From an uncultured Subdoligranulum sp. (GTDB lineage Bacteria; Bacillota; Clostridia; Oscillospirales; Ruminococcaceae), in the NCBI GenBank assembly GCA_900545545.1, contig UQZO01000002.1, positions 124,001 to 188,000 on the forward strand: 64,000 bases of DNA, written 5' to 3'. The notes under the pieces were generated by a model. The model made no database searches and was not told where the DNA came from. It was given only the letters and a program-made list of their open reading frames with translations. The translations under genes and the position numbers were made by a program. How positions within the stretch are numbered: the stretch's first letter is position 1; the number at the start of each line of letters is the position of its first letter. This document shows positions 39,957 to 47,601 of this stretch, in pieces.

Positions 39957-41120
39957 ATGTACCCATTGATCCGCCGTTATCTGCGCCGCGTCGACGTGCT
40001 GTATCTCGCCTTGTGCGTACTGTGCTCGGCACTCAGCGTCGTGGTGCTGGTCTCGCTGGGGTACAGCCAGCTGGGCTCCAACAACAAAGCCTCGGTACAG
40101 GTGATCGCCAGCCTGCTGGGCGTCATGCTGGCCATTGTGTTTTCCACCGTGGATTACCGTGCCCTGGCCCGCGCCTGGCCGCTGCACGCCACAGTTGCCT
40201 GGGGGCTGGTGCTGCCCACCCTGTTTCTGCACAACGTCAACACCGGCGTGCTGACCATCGGGTATGATGCGGGCGGCACCTCCAACTACAGCTGGTACCG
40301 CGTGGGCGGCATGACCTTTCAGCCTGCCGAGCTGGCCAAGATCAGCTTTATCCTGACGCTGGCGCTGCATTTGAGCCAACTGCGCGGGCAGGTAAACCGC
40401 CCGAAAAATCTTTTGTTGCTGTTGATTCACGTGATCGTACCGCCGATGCTGATCCATCTGCAGGGTGACGACGGTACCGCGCTGGTTTTTCTGGGCATCG
40501 GGCTGGTAATGCTCTACGCGGGCGGACTTTCCCACTGGCTGGTGGGCGGCGTGCTTACCGTGGGCATTGTGGGCGGCGGCGCCTTGCTGATGCTGAAACC
40601 GGATCTTCTCAAAGGCTACCAGTTCCAGCGCATCATGGCCATTCTGACACCGGAAGACCCGGCGCTGGCCGACATCACCTACCAGCAGAACAAGGGTGCC
40701 ATGGCCATCGGCACCGGCGGGCTGACCGGGCAGGGGTTATTCAGCGGGGATCACATCTTTGTGCCCAACGCCTGGAACGATTTTATTTTTGCTTATCTCG
40801 CCAACGTGCTGGGCTTTGTGGGCGCGGCGGCTGTGTTGATTTTGCTGTTTGCGCTGTGCATGCGTACCCTGCGCACCGCTCTGCGCAGCAGCGATGCCCT
40901 GGGCCGGTATATCTGCGTGGGCATCTTTGCGGCACTGTTTGTACAGTGCGTGATCAACCTGGGTATGAACCTGCAGGTGCTGCCGGTTATCGGTGTGACA
41001 CTGCCCTTCTTTTCCGCCGGCGGTTCCAGTGTGGTGATGATGTACCTGTGTGTAGGGCTGGTGCTCAGCGTAGGGCTGCACGCACGCAGCAGCCGCCTGG
41101 ATGCCGGACCGATCCTGTAA
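39957..41120 (+). CDS. rodA: Rod-shape peptidoglycan polymerase RodA
   Basis: 387 residues, ten membrane segments, SEDS family. The extracellular loop SNYSWYRVGGMTFQPAELAKISF and the C-terminal GVTLPFFSAGGSSVVMMYLCVGL are diagnostic. SEDS proteins polymerise lipid II glycan with a class B penicillin-binding protein. The first periplasmic loop (GYDAGGTSN) and lack of a long tail favour RodA over FtsW; the division paralogue is at 55728. Confidence 0.93.
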   Translation: MYPLIRRYLRRVDVLYLALCVLCSALSVVVLVSLGYSQLGSNNKASVQVIASLLGVMLAIVFSTVDYRALARAWPLHATVAWGLVLPTLFLHNVNTGVLTIGYDAGGTSNYSWYRVGGMTFQPAELAKISFILTLALHLSQLRGQVNRPKNLLLLLIHVIVPPMLIHLQGDDGTALVFLGIGLVMLYAGGLSHWLVGGVLTVGIVGGGALLMLKPDLLKGYQFQRIMAILTPEDPALADITYQQNKGAMAIGTGGLTGQGLFSGDHIFVPNAWNDFIFAYLANVLGFVGAAAVLILLFALCMRTLRTALRSSDALGRYICVGIFAALFVQCVINLGMNLQVLPVIGVTLPFFSAGGSSVVMMYLCVGLVLSVGLHARSSRLDAGPIL

Positions 41121-41127
41121 AACTATG

Positions 41128-41152
41128 TAAGGCGGGCTGCTGCCCGCCTTAA
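41128..41152 (+). terminator. Hairpin after rodA
   Basis: 10-bp stem TAAGGCGGGC/GCCCGCCTTA with loop TGCT; short T-tract, so moderate strength. Confidence 0.65.
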
Positions 41153-41154
41153 AC

Positions 41155-41376
41155 TCAATGGGTATGGGGTTGTGCGCGAGGTGTGTCATCCATGAACAGG
41201 CTGGGAACCAGGCAGATGGCCGCCACACCCACGACGATGAAGATCGTGCGGGCCAGCCAGTTCAGGCTGCCGCCGGTGAGCCACCCCACCGCATTGAAGC
41301 CCCAGATGCCATAAATGCCCCAGTTGATGCCGCCTACAATGGCGAGCAGCAGCAATAATTTTTTGAACATGGACAT
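41155..41376 (-). CDS. DUF378 small membrane protein
   Basis: 73 residues. The start is MSMFKKLLLL, eight bases after AAAGGAGGG. Two membrane segments with the DUF378 signature LAIVGGINWGIYGIWGFNAVGWL and a His-rich end. Function of the family is unknown. The ribosome binding site is the 3' arm of a long hairpin (41381-41423), so translation is probably regulated or transcription attenuated. Confidence 0.88.
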   Translation of the reverse strand: MSMFKKLLLLLAIVGGINWGIYGIWGFNAVGWLTGGSLNWLARTIFIVVGVAAICLVPSLFMDDTPRAQPHTH

Positions 41377-41380
41377 GAAA

Positions 41381-41423
41381 AATCCCTCCTTTGGGTAGCA
41401 GTATGCCACCCGAAGGAGGGATT
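41381..41423 (-). promoter_or_regulatory. Hairpin that sequesters the DUF378 ribosome binding site
   Basis: Arms 41381-41399 and 41405-41423 pair over 17 of 19 positions plus a wobble. On the - strand the 3' arm contains AAAGGAGGG, the Shine-Dalgarno of the DUF378 gene, and is followed by TTTTTC and the ATG. It could be a terminator-type attenuator or a thermometer-like fold. Confidence 0.6.
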
Positions 41424-41432
41424 TATTCATTG

Positions 41433-41461
41433 CGCCCTGTTCGCCCCCTCACCACGGCTAT
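41433..41461 (+). repeat. 29-base direct repeat, copy 1
   Basis: Exact copy of 41563-41591, 130 bases apart; starts CGCCCTGTTCGCC and ends CACCACGGCTAT. Non-coding. Confidence 0.85.
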
Positions 41462-41518
41462 GCGAGGCCCCCGGACCTTTTCCCGTCGCTTTCCCCGCCG
41501 GTTGGGTCTCCCGCGGGC

Positions 41519-41545
41519 TAACCAACAGTCCGCTGGACTGTTGGT
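41519..41545. repeat. Hairpin AACCAACAGTCC/GGACTGTTGGTT
   Basis: 12-bp perfect arms with loop GCT between the two 29-base direct repeats. No T-run; looks like a REP-type palindrome. Confidence 0.65.
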
Positions 41546-41562
41546 TGCGCGCTGCGGCGCGC

Positions 41563-41591
41563 CGCCCTGTTCGCCCCCTCACCACGGCTAT
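41563..41591 (+). repeat. 29-base direct repeat, copy 2
   Basis: Second exact copy, next to the tRNA-Leu terminator. Confidence 0.85.
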
Positions 41592-41593
41592 AC

Positions 41594-41636
41594 AAAAAAG
41601 CGTCCCCAGGCGGGATACGCCTGAGGACGCTTTTTG
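41594..41636 (-). terminator. Terminator of tRNA-Leu
   Basis: Stem AAAAGCGTCC-CAGGC with GCCTG-GGACGCTTTT (one mismatch) and a T-run on the - strand, right after the tRNA. Confidence 0.85.
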
Positions 41637-41638
41637 TA

Positions 41639-41722
41639 TGCCGGTGGTGGGGGTCGAACCCACACGGTGTCACCACCAACGGATTTTGAGTCCGTCTCGT
41701 CTGCCAATTCCAACACACCGGC
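41639..41722 (-). tRNA. tRNA-Leu, anticodon CAA
   Basis: 84 bases. Acceptor arms GCCGGTG/CACCGGC with discriminator A, D-loop AATTGGCAGA, anticodon loop CTCAAAA (anticodon CAA at 41686-41688), a long variable arm as in class II tRNAs, and T-arm GTGGGTTCGACCCCCAC. Reads UUG codons. CCA is not encoded. Confidence 0.96.
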
Positions 41723-41735
41723 ATGTAACTATTGA

Positions 41736-41764
41736 ATTATAAACTGTTTGCCGGGGAAAGTCAA
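41736..41764 (-). promoter_or_regulatory. Promoter of tRNA-Leu
   Basis: - strand TTGACT (41759-41764), 17-base spacer, TATAAT (41736-41741). Confidence 0.88.
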
Positions 41765-41805
41765 GCCCGTTTGCCTTTTTACGTCAAATTTTGCATCAAG
41801 CCCCC

Positions 41806-41834
41806 TTGCAACCGATATTCCGCTTTGCTATAAT
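41806..41834 (+). promoter_or_regulatory. Promoter of queT
   Basis: TTGCAA (41806-41811), 17-base spacer, TATAAT (41829-41834). The transcript starts near 41841, just before the riboswitch. Confidence 0.85.
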
Positions 41835-41845
41835 AACTTTTTGTT

Positions 41846-41941
41846 GAGCAACTTAGGATTTTAGGCTCCGCCGCGGTTTTCGCGGCGCAAACCGGTGCCA
41901 GGCTGGCGGTCTGGCATGCGGTCAAAATCTATCCGCCGGAG
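41846..41941 (+). promoter_or_regulatory. preQ1-III riboswitch
   Basis: The element starts GAGCAACTTAGGATTTTAGG, continues with GCTCC and a variable GC hairpin (41868-41888), then GGCTGGCGGTC, then TGCGGTCAAAATCTATCCGCC, and ends at the ribosome binding site CCGGAG. These blocks match the preQ1-III class as I recall it from Faecalibacterium. The Shine-Dalgarno is part of the last pairing, so ligand binding should block translation of queT. Confidence 0.92.
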
Positions 41942-41948
41942 TGTTTGT

Positions 41949-42551
41949 ATGTATATTGCTATTTTGTCCGTCGTCGCCATTGTGGCGGCATTTCTGGCCG
42001 TTCGTCTGGCCCTGCCCCGCACCGATGGCCATGTGTCGGTCCAGCGCCTGGTGCGCTGTGCCGTCATCGCCGCCGTGTATGTGGTGCTCTGCCTGGTGCT
42101 GGCGCCCTTCAGCTACGGCGCCATCCAGGTGCGCATTGCCGAGGCACTCTGCCTGCTGCCCGTCTTTGGCGCCGAGTACATCATCGGTGTGACGCTGGGC
42201 TGCTTTCTGGCCAACCTGTTCGGCTCCACGATCATCGACGTCGTCTTCGGCACCATTGCCACCCTTCTGGCCTGCCTGGTCACCTACCGCCTGCGCAATG
42301 TGCGCATCAAAGGCCTGGCAATCCCGGCGTCTTTGCCGCCGGTTTTCTTCAATGCCGTGATCGTTGGCATTGAGATCACCATCTTCTTCACCGACTACAC
42401 CGCCATGAGCGCCCCGGTCTGGCTGCTCTGCCTGACCAACGGCATTACCGTGGGCATCGGTGAGCTGATCAGCTGCACCATCCTGGGTGTAGCCCTGGTG
42501 AAACTGATTGAATCCAACACTGCTTTGAAGCAGATTTTCACCGAAAAATAA
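41949..42551 (+). CDS. queT: Queuosine precursor transporter QueT
   Basis: 200 residues, about six membrane segments, QueT/DUF988 family. The start at 41949 (MYIAILSVVAIV) is seven bases after the riboswitch-borne CCGGAG. Family blocks: PFSYGAIQVRIAEALCLLPVFG and GCFLANLFGSTIIDVVFGTIATLLA. It is the substrate-specific S component of an ECF transporter for a queuosine precursor such as preQ1. The riboswitch upstream supports this; queH at the window end shows that the cell processes queuosine intermediates. Confidence 0.94.
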   Translation: MYIAILSVVAIVAAFLAVRLALPRTDGHVSVQRLVRCAVIAAVYVVLCLVLAPFSYGAIQVRIAEALCLLPVFGAEYIIGVTLGCFLANLFGSTIIDVVFGTIATLLACLVTYRLRNVRIKGLAIPASLPPVFFNAVIVGIEITIFFTDYTAMSAPVWLLCLTNGITVGIGELISCTILGVALVKLIESNTALKQIFTEK

Positions 42552-42568
42552 TCTGAGGTAAGACCCTT

Positions 42569-43231
42569 ATGCGCCCGGAACTGATTTTGTGGGATTGGAA
42601 TGGTACCCTGCTGGATGATGTGGAATTGTGCATAGATGCGCTCAACCGTCTGCTGGCACAGTATGGCTATTCCCAGCGGTACAACCACGATCAGTACCGG
42701 GCGATTTTTGGTTTTCCGGTACAGGAATACTACGCCCGGGCCGGTTTTGATTTCAACCGCCACAGCTTTGATGAGCTGGCCGTCAGTTTTATGGAGGATT
42801 ACATCCCCGCCAGCGAAGCCTGCCCCCTGATGGACGGTGCCTGCGAAGTGCTGGACGCCTTCCGCGCAGCCGGGCTGCACCAGGTCATTCTTTCCGCCAG
42901 CCCCATCACCACACTGGAACGCCAGGTGGCCGAGCGCGGCGTGACCCGCTACTTTGACCGCCTGCTGGGCCTTGGCGACATCTACGCCAAAAGCAAGGTG
43001 GAACTGGGGCTGCGCTATCTGCATGAGGCCGGGTTTGACCCGGACCGCGCCGTGATGATCGGCGATTCGACCCACGATTTTGAGGTAGCCCAGGCTTTGG
43101 GCGTGCACTGTGTGCTGCAATCGGGCGGTCATCAGCCGCCGGAAGTGCTGCGCCAGACCGGTGCCCCTGTGGTGCCGGGATTGCGGGAAGCCGCAGAAAT
43201 GATTTTGAGGAGTGGAAACAACGATGTCTGA
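42569..43231 (+). CDS. HAD-superfamily phosphatase (phosphoglycolate-phosphatase-like)
   Basis: 220 residues, helical cap. Motif I is WDWNGTLLDD, where the usual DxDGT has Trp-Asn (Asp-Trp-Asn-Gly-Thr), keeping the nucleophile but with Asn in place of the second Asp, so catalysis may be slow or altered. Motif II is ILSASPI, motif III contains YAKSKVEL, motif IV MIGDSTHDFEVA. The gene overlaps the following exporter gene by 8 bases and follows queT by 17. Substrate unknown. Confidence 0.85.
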   Translation: MRPELILWDWNGTLLDDVELCIDALNRLLAQYGYSQRYNHDQYRAIFGFPVQEYYARAGFDFNRHSFDELAVSFMEDYIPASEACPLMDGACEVLDAFRAAGLHQVILSASPITTLERQVAERGVTRYFDRLLGLGDIYAKSKVELGLRYLHEAGFDPDRAVMIGDSTHDFEVAQALGVHCVLQSGGHQPPEVLRQTGAPVVPGLREAAEMILRSGNNDV

Positions 43232-44147
43232 CCGGGTAAAAGGCGCCTGCCTGACTATGGGCGGCGCAGCGTGCTGGGGTATTTCCGGCTGTATGGGGCA
43301 ATATCTTTTCACGCGGGAAAATATGGACTCCACCTGGCTGGTGCCCATCCGCCTTTTTCTGGCCGGGCTGCTGCTGTGCGGGTTCTACTTTTTCAAGGAT
43401 CGCAAGGTGCTGTTCGACCCGTGGAATGTGAAAAAGAATCCCCGCAATGCCATTGATCTGCTGATCTACGGCCTGGCCGGTGTCAGCTGCTGCCAGTTCC
43501 TTTACTTTTTGACGATCCAGCTTTCCACGGCGGGCATCGCCACCATCTTGCAGGATCTCTCCCCTGTACTGATCCTGCTGGTGCTCTGTTTGCAGCAGCG
43601 CCGCGCCCCCCGGCTGTTTGAACTGTGTTCCATCGTGCTGGCACTGGTGGGCGTTTTCCTGCTCACCACCCACGGCAGCTTTACCAGCCTGGCCATCAAC
43701 CCGGCCGCCCTGGTGTCCGGCATCGTCTGTGCCGGCACCGTGGTGATCTACACCATGTGGCCCAAAAAGCTGCAGGAACAGTACCCCACCCCCATGCTGC
43801 AGGGCTGGGCCTTCCTGATGGGCGGTGCCCTGTTCCATCTGATCTTCCGCCCCTGGACCGTGGGCTATGTGCCCAGCGCTATGGGCGTCTTTGGCATCAT
43901 CGTGGTGGTCGTTGTGGGCAACGTGCTGGCGTTCAGCCTGTACATGTCCGGCGTGCCGCTGATCGGTCCCCAGCGGGCCAGCCTTTACAGCTTTGCCGAG
44001 CCGGTCACCGCCGCCATCATCAGCACTCTGGTGCTGGGTTCCCCCTTTACCACCTGGGATGCCCTGGGCTTTGCCTGCATCTTTGTGATGCTGGTTTTGC
44101 TGAGCCTGCCCGCCCCGCACAAAACAGCCCGTAAAACGGTAAATTAA
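43224..44147 (+). CDS. EamA/DMT-family transporter
   Basis: 307 residues, ten membrane segments in two EamA repeats. Start MSDRVKGACLTMGGAACWGISGCMGQYLF; second-repeat end LYSFAEPVTAAIISTLVLGSPFTTWDALG. Proteins of this family export metabolites such as amino acids. The start overlaps the HAD gene. The substrate cannot be inferred. Confidence 0.9.
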   Translation: MSDRVKGACLTMGGAACWGISGCMGQYLFTRENMDSTWLVPIRLFLAGLLLCGFYFFKDRKVLFDPWNVKKNPRNAIDLLIYGLAGVSCCQFLYFLTIQLSTAGIATILQDLSPVLILLVLCLQQRRAPRLFELCSIVLALVGVFLLTTHGSFTSLAINPAALVSGIVCAGTVVIYTMWPKKLQEQYPTPMLQGWAFLMGGALFHLIFRPWTVGYVPSAMGVFGIIVVVVVGNVLAFSLYMSGVPLIGPQRASLYSFAEPVTAAIISTLVLGSPFTTWDALGFACIFVMLVLLSLPAPHKTARKTVN

Positions 44148-44153
44148 TTTTGA

Positions 44154-44203
44154 AATACACCCGCACAGGTTTGACAGCATCCCCTGTGCGGGTGTATTAT
44201 ATT
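44154..44203 (+). terminator. Terminator after the EamA gene, containing the secA -35 box
   Basis: 16-bp stem (44154-44169 with 44183-44198) around a 13-base loop. The loop contains TTGACA, the -35 box of the next promoter. Confidence 0.8.
44171..44200 (+). promoter_or_regulatory. Promoter of secA
   Basis: TTGACA (44171-44176), 18-base spacer, TATTAT (44195-44200). It overlaps the upstream terminator almost fully. Confidence 0.7.
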
Positions 44204-44261
44204 AGAGTGTGTAAAACTAACTTGCCGCGCCTGAAAGCGGCGGAAATACAGGGGTTTTCCT

Positions 44262-47132
44262 ATGTCTTTTTTTGAAAAATTGTTCGGTTCCTTCTCGGAC
44301 AAAGAGCTCAAGCGCATCCAGCCTTTGGCAGACAAAGTGCTGGCACTGGAGCCCGACATGCAGAAGCTCACCGATGAACAGCTGCAGGCCAAGACCGGCG
44401 AGTTCAAAGACCGCCTGGCCAAGGGTGAAACGCTGGACGACCTTCTGCCCGAAGCTTTCGCCGTCTGCCGTGAGGCGGACTGGCGTGTGCTGGGCCTGAA
44501 GCCCTACCCGGTCCAGATCATCGGCGGTATTGTGCTGCATCGCGCCTGCATCGCTGAGATGCAGACCGGTGAAGGCAAAACGCTGGTGGCTACCATGCCC
44601 GTCTACCTGAACGCCCTCACCGGCAAAGGTGTGCACGTGGTCACCGTCAACGATTACCTGGCCCGCCGCGACAGCGAGTGGATGGGCAAGGTCTACCGCT
44701 TCCTGGGCCTGACCGTGGGTCTGGTGGTCCACAGCGTGGAACCTGCCGACCGCAAGAAAGCCTATGCGGCGGATGTCACCTACGGCACCAACAACGAATT
44801 CGGTTTTGACTACCTGCGCGACAACATGGTGGTCTACAAGGACAACATGGTCCAGCGCGGCCATGCCTACGCCATCGTGGACGAGGTGGACTCCATCCTC
44901 ATCGACGAAGCCCGTACCCCGTTGATCATCAGCGGCAAGGGCGAGGATTCCAGCGCCATGTACAAGCGCGCCGACGACTTTGCCAAGACGCTGAAGAAGA
45001 GCGTCATCGTGGAACTGGACGACAAAGTTGCCGCCGAGGAACAGGTGGACGGCGACTACGTAGTGGACGAAAAGCGCAAGACCGCTACCCTGACCGAGTC
45101 CGGTGTGCAGAAGGCCGAAGCCTACTTCGGCGTGGAGAACCTGGCCGACGCCGACAACATGGCCCTGCGCCACTACATCGACGGCGCCATCAAAGCCCGG
45201 GGCGTCATGCACCGCGACACCGACTACATCGTCAAGGACGGCGAGGTCATCATCGTCGACGAATTTACCGGCCGCCTGATGTACGGCCGCCGCTTCAACG
45301 AGGGTCTGCACCAGGCCATCGAAGCCAAGGAAGGCGTGACCGTTGCCGCCGAGAGCAAGACGCTGGCCACCGTCACCTTCCAGAACTATTTCCGTATGTA
45401 CGACAAGCTGGCCGGTATGACCGGTACAGCTTCCACCGAAGCGGACGAATTCAGCGAGATTTACGGTCTGCAGATCGTAAGCATCCCCACCAACAAGCCC
45501 CGTGCCCGCAAGGACCTGCCCGACAGCGTGTACAAGACCGTCAACGGCAAGTACAACGCGGTCATTGAGCAGGTGGCCGAGTGCCACGCCAAGGGCCAGC
45601 CGGTGCTGGTGGGTACCGTCAGCGTGGAAAAGAGCGAGGCCCTCTCCAAGCTGCTGAAAAAGCGCGGCATCGAGCACAACGTCCTGAACGCCAAACAGCA
45701 TGAGCGCGAAGCTGAAATCGTTGCCCAGGCCGGCAAGCAGGGCGCCGTGACCATCGCCACCAACATGGCCGGCCGTGGTACCGATATCATGCTGGGCGGC
45801 AACGTGACCTACATGGCCAAAGCTGCCCTGAAAAAGGAACTGGCCAAAGAGCTGACCAAGGACCTGGACCAGCGCAAGGATGAGTACGAGCACGCCAAGG
45901 CCCGCGCCAAGGCCAACGGCACCGAGCTGCCCACCCCGCCGGAAGCGGACATCGACGCCAAGCTGGAATTCCTGCTCACTGAGTGCGACGGCCACGCCGA
46001 CACCGAGGACACCGAGATTCTGAATGCCCGCAAGCGGTTTGACGAGCTGTGCGCCGAGTTTGAGCCCGAGATCAAGCGCGAAGCGGAAGCGGTGCGCGAG
46101 GCGGGCGGCCTGTTCATCATCGGCACCGAGCGCCACGAGAGCCGCCGTATCGACAACCAGCTGCGCGGCCGTGCCGGTCGTCAGGGTGACCCGGGTGCTT
46201 CCCGCTTCTTCCTGAGCCTGGAAGACGACCTGATGCGCATTTTCGGCGGCGAGCGTGTGCAGAACCTGATGGATACCCTGGGCCTTGAGGAAGATGTGCC
46301 CATCGAGAACAAGCTCATCACCAACACCATCGAGAGCGCCCAGAAAAAGCTGGAAGCTTCCAACTTTGCCATCCGTAAACAGGTGCTGCAGTACGACGAC
46401 GTCATGAACCAGCAGCGCGAGATCATCTACAAGCAGCGCCAGATGGTGCTCAACGGTGAGGATATCTCCGACAAGCTGCACGAGATGATGCGCCAGTCTA
46501 TCGACGATGCCTGCGCCAACTATCTCAACGGTGAAACTGCCGATGACTGGGATTTCGCCGGGCTGCGCCGCCACTTCATGAACTGGCTGTGCCTGCCCAC
46601 CGATTTCAACTACACCACGGCCCAGCTCAGCGACCTGACCCGCGAGGGCATTGCCGACGAGCTGTACAAGCGCGGCATGGATATCCTGACCGCCAAGGAG
46701 GCCAAGTACGGCGCCCCCACCATGCGCGAACTGGAGCGCATCTGCCTGCTGCGCAACGTCGACTCCAAGTGGATGGAGCACATCGACAACATGGACCAGC
46801 TCAAACAGGGCATGGGCCTGCGCGGCTACGGCCAGCATGACCCGGTGGTGGAATACCGCATCGAAGGCTTTGCCATGTTCGACGAGATGATCGCCTCCAT
46901 CCGGGAGGATGCCGTCCACATGCTGCTGACCATCGAAATTCGCCAGCAGAACGCCCAGCCCAAGCGCGAGCAGATTGCCAAGCCCACCGGCGAAGGCGCC
47001 CCCGCCAAGGCCGGCACCAAGGGTGCTGCGCCGGTGCGGGTGACCAAGATCGGCCGCAACGATCCCTGCCCCTGCGGCAGCGGTCTGAAGTGGAAAAAGT
47101 GCACCTGCAAAGAGTACCACCCCGATCTGTAA
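44262..47132 (+). CDS. secA: Preprotein translocase motor SecA
   Basis: 956 residues. Walker A MQTGEGKTLVATMP near 102-115, DEAD box VDEVDSILIDEARTPLIISG near 207-226, helicase motif MAGRGTDIMLGGNV near 507-520, scaffold and wing domains. The C-terminal zinc-binding tail NDPCPCGSGLKWKKCTCKEYH binds SecB-like factors or lipid. It is longer than the Bacillus form (841), with the extra sequence mainly after motif GRGTDIMLGGNV (about 530-590, charged and helical), as in many Clostridia. It drives proteins through SecYEG. Single SecA in the window. Confidence 0.97.
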   Translation: MSFFEKLFGSFSDKELKRIQPLADKVLALEPDMQKLTDEQLQAKTGEFKDRLAKGETLDDLLPEAFAVCREADWRVLGLKPYPVQIIGGIVLHRACIAEMQTGEGKTLVATMPVYLNALTGKGVHVVTVNDYLARRDSEWMGKVYRFLGLTVGLVVHSVEPADRKKAYAADVTYGTNNEFGFDYLRDNMVVYKDNMVQRGHAYAIVDEVDSILIDEARTPLIISGKGEDSSAMYKRADDFAKTLKKSVIVELDDKVAAEEQVDGDYVVDEKRKTATLTESGVQKAEAYFGVENLADADNMALRHYIDGAIKARGVMHRDTDYIVKDGEVIIVDEFTGRLMYGRRFNEGLHQAIEAKEGVTVAAESKTLATVTFQNYFRMYDKLAGMTGTASTEADEFSEIYGLQIVSIPTNKPRARKDLPDSVYKTVNGKYNAVIEQVAECHAKGQPVLVGTVSVEKSEALSKLLKKRGIEHNVLNAKQHEREAEIVAQAGKQGAVTIATNMAGRGTDIMLGGNVTYMAKAALKKELAKELTKDLDQRKDEYEHAKARAKANGTELPTPPEADIDAKLEFLLTECDGHADTEDTEILNARKRFDELCAEFEPEIKREAEAVREAGGLFIIGTERHESRRIDNQLRGRAGRQGDPGASRFFLSLEDDLMRIFGGERVQNLMDTLGLEEDVPIENKLITNTIESAQKKLEASNFAIRKQVLQYDDVMNQQREIIYKQRQMVLNGEDISDKLHEMMRQSIDDACANYLNGETADDWDFAGLRRHFMNWLCLPTDFNYTTAQLSDLTREGIADELYKRGMDILTAKEAKYGAPTMRELERICLLRNVDSKWMEHIDNMDQLKQGMGLRGYGQHDPVVEYRIEGFAMFDEMIASIREDAVHMLLTIEIRQQNAQPKREQIAKPTGEGAPAKAGTKGAAPVRVTKIGRNDPCPCGSGLKWKKCTCKEYHPDL

Positions 47133-47147
47133 TCCAACCATTTCTGT

Positions 47148-47176
47148 GTGCGCCGCCGAAAGACGGCGCACCTTTT
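47148..47176 (+). terminator. Terminator after secA
   Basis: 8-bp GC stem (47148-47155 with 47164-47171), loop of eight, then CTTTTTG. Confidence 0.8.
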
Positions 47177-47196
47177 TGTAACATGAGGTAATTGTT

Positions 47197-47601
47197 ATGA
47201 AAGCACATATTGTTCGGGAACCCCGCTGTGCCCTGCTGTGGCGCTTTGATGCTGCCAGCACCGGCTACGAAGCCCTGGAGCGTGCCGCCCGCAGCTGCGG
47301 TGTAACACTGCGCACAGTAGGCAACGGGGAGCTGGGCGCCCTGGTAGGCGACCTTTGCGCGGGCAAGCCCGCCCCGGCCTTTGCCCCGCTGATTGCCGTG
47401 CCGGAGCGCCCGGCGCTGATCGTCAGCGGGTTGAGCCACCAGACCGGCGAGCTGGGCCGCTTCATCGACCTGGTGCGGGAAAGCGGCGCCGACCTGCCCC
47501 TGCGCGCCATGGTGACCCCCACCAGCAAAAACTGGACGCTGGCCCAGCTGCTGATGGAATTGAACCAGGAGCATGACGCCGTCAGCGAGGGCAACGCATG
47601 A
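47197..47601 (+). CDS. DUF3783 protein
   Basis: 134 residues, soluble. The C-terminal half has the DUF3783 pattern LRAMVTPTSKNWTLAQLLMELNQEH. Role unknown; members are spread among anaerobic Firmicutes. The stop overlaps the apbE start (ATGA), pointing to a joint function or at least cotranslation. Confidence 0.8.
   Translation: MKAHIVREPRCALLWRFDAASTGYEALERAARSCGVTLRTVGNGELGALVGDLCAGKPAPAFAPLIAVPERPALIVSGLSHQTGELGRFIDLVRESGADLPLRAMVTPTSKNWTLAQLLMELNQEHDAVSEGNA

Noticed and set aside
41433..41591. Insertion sequence or integrase-type att site at tRNA-Leu
   Set aside because: The direct repeats do not overlap the tRNA 3' end, and no transposase or integrase gene is in the window.
41427..41742. 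Small frames on both strands over the tRNA-Leu and direct-repeat region
   Set aside because: They read through the tRNA and its terminator; the translations (for example CWNWQTRRTQNPLVV) are artefacts of tRNA sequence.
44217..47261. Long open frame of about 1,000 codons on the - strand across secA
   Set aside because: It mirrors the codon pattern of secA in high-GC DNA, has a low-complexity Val/Gly/His-rich translation, no ribosome binding site and no family likeness.
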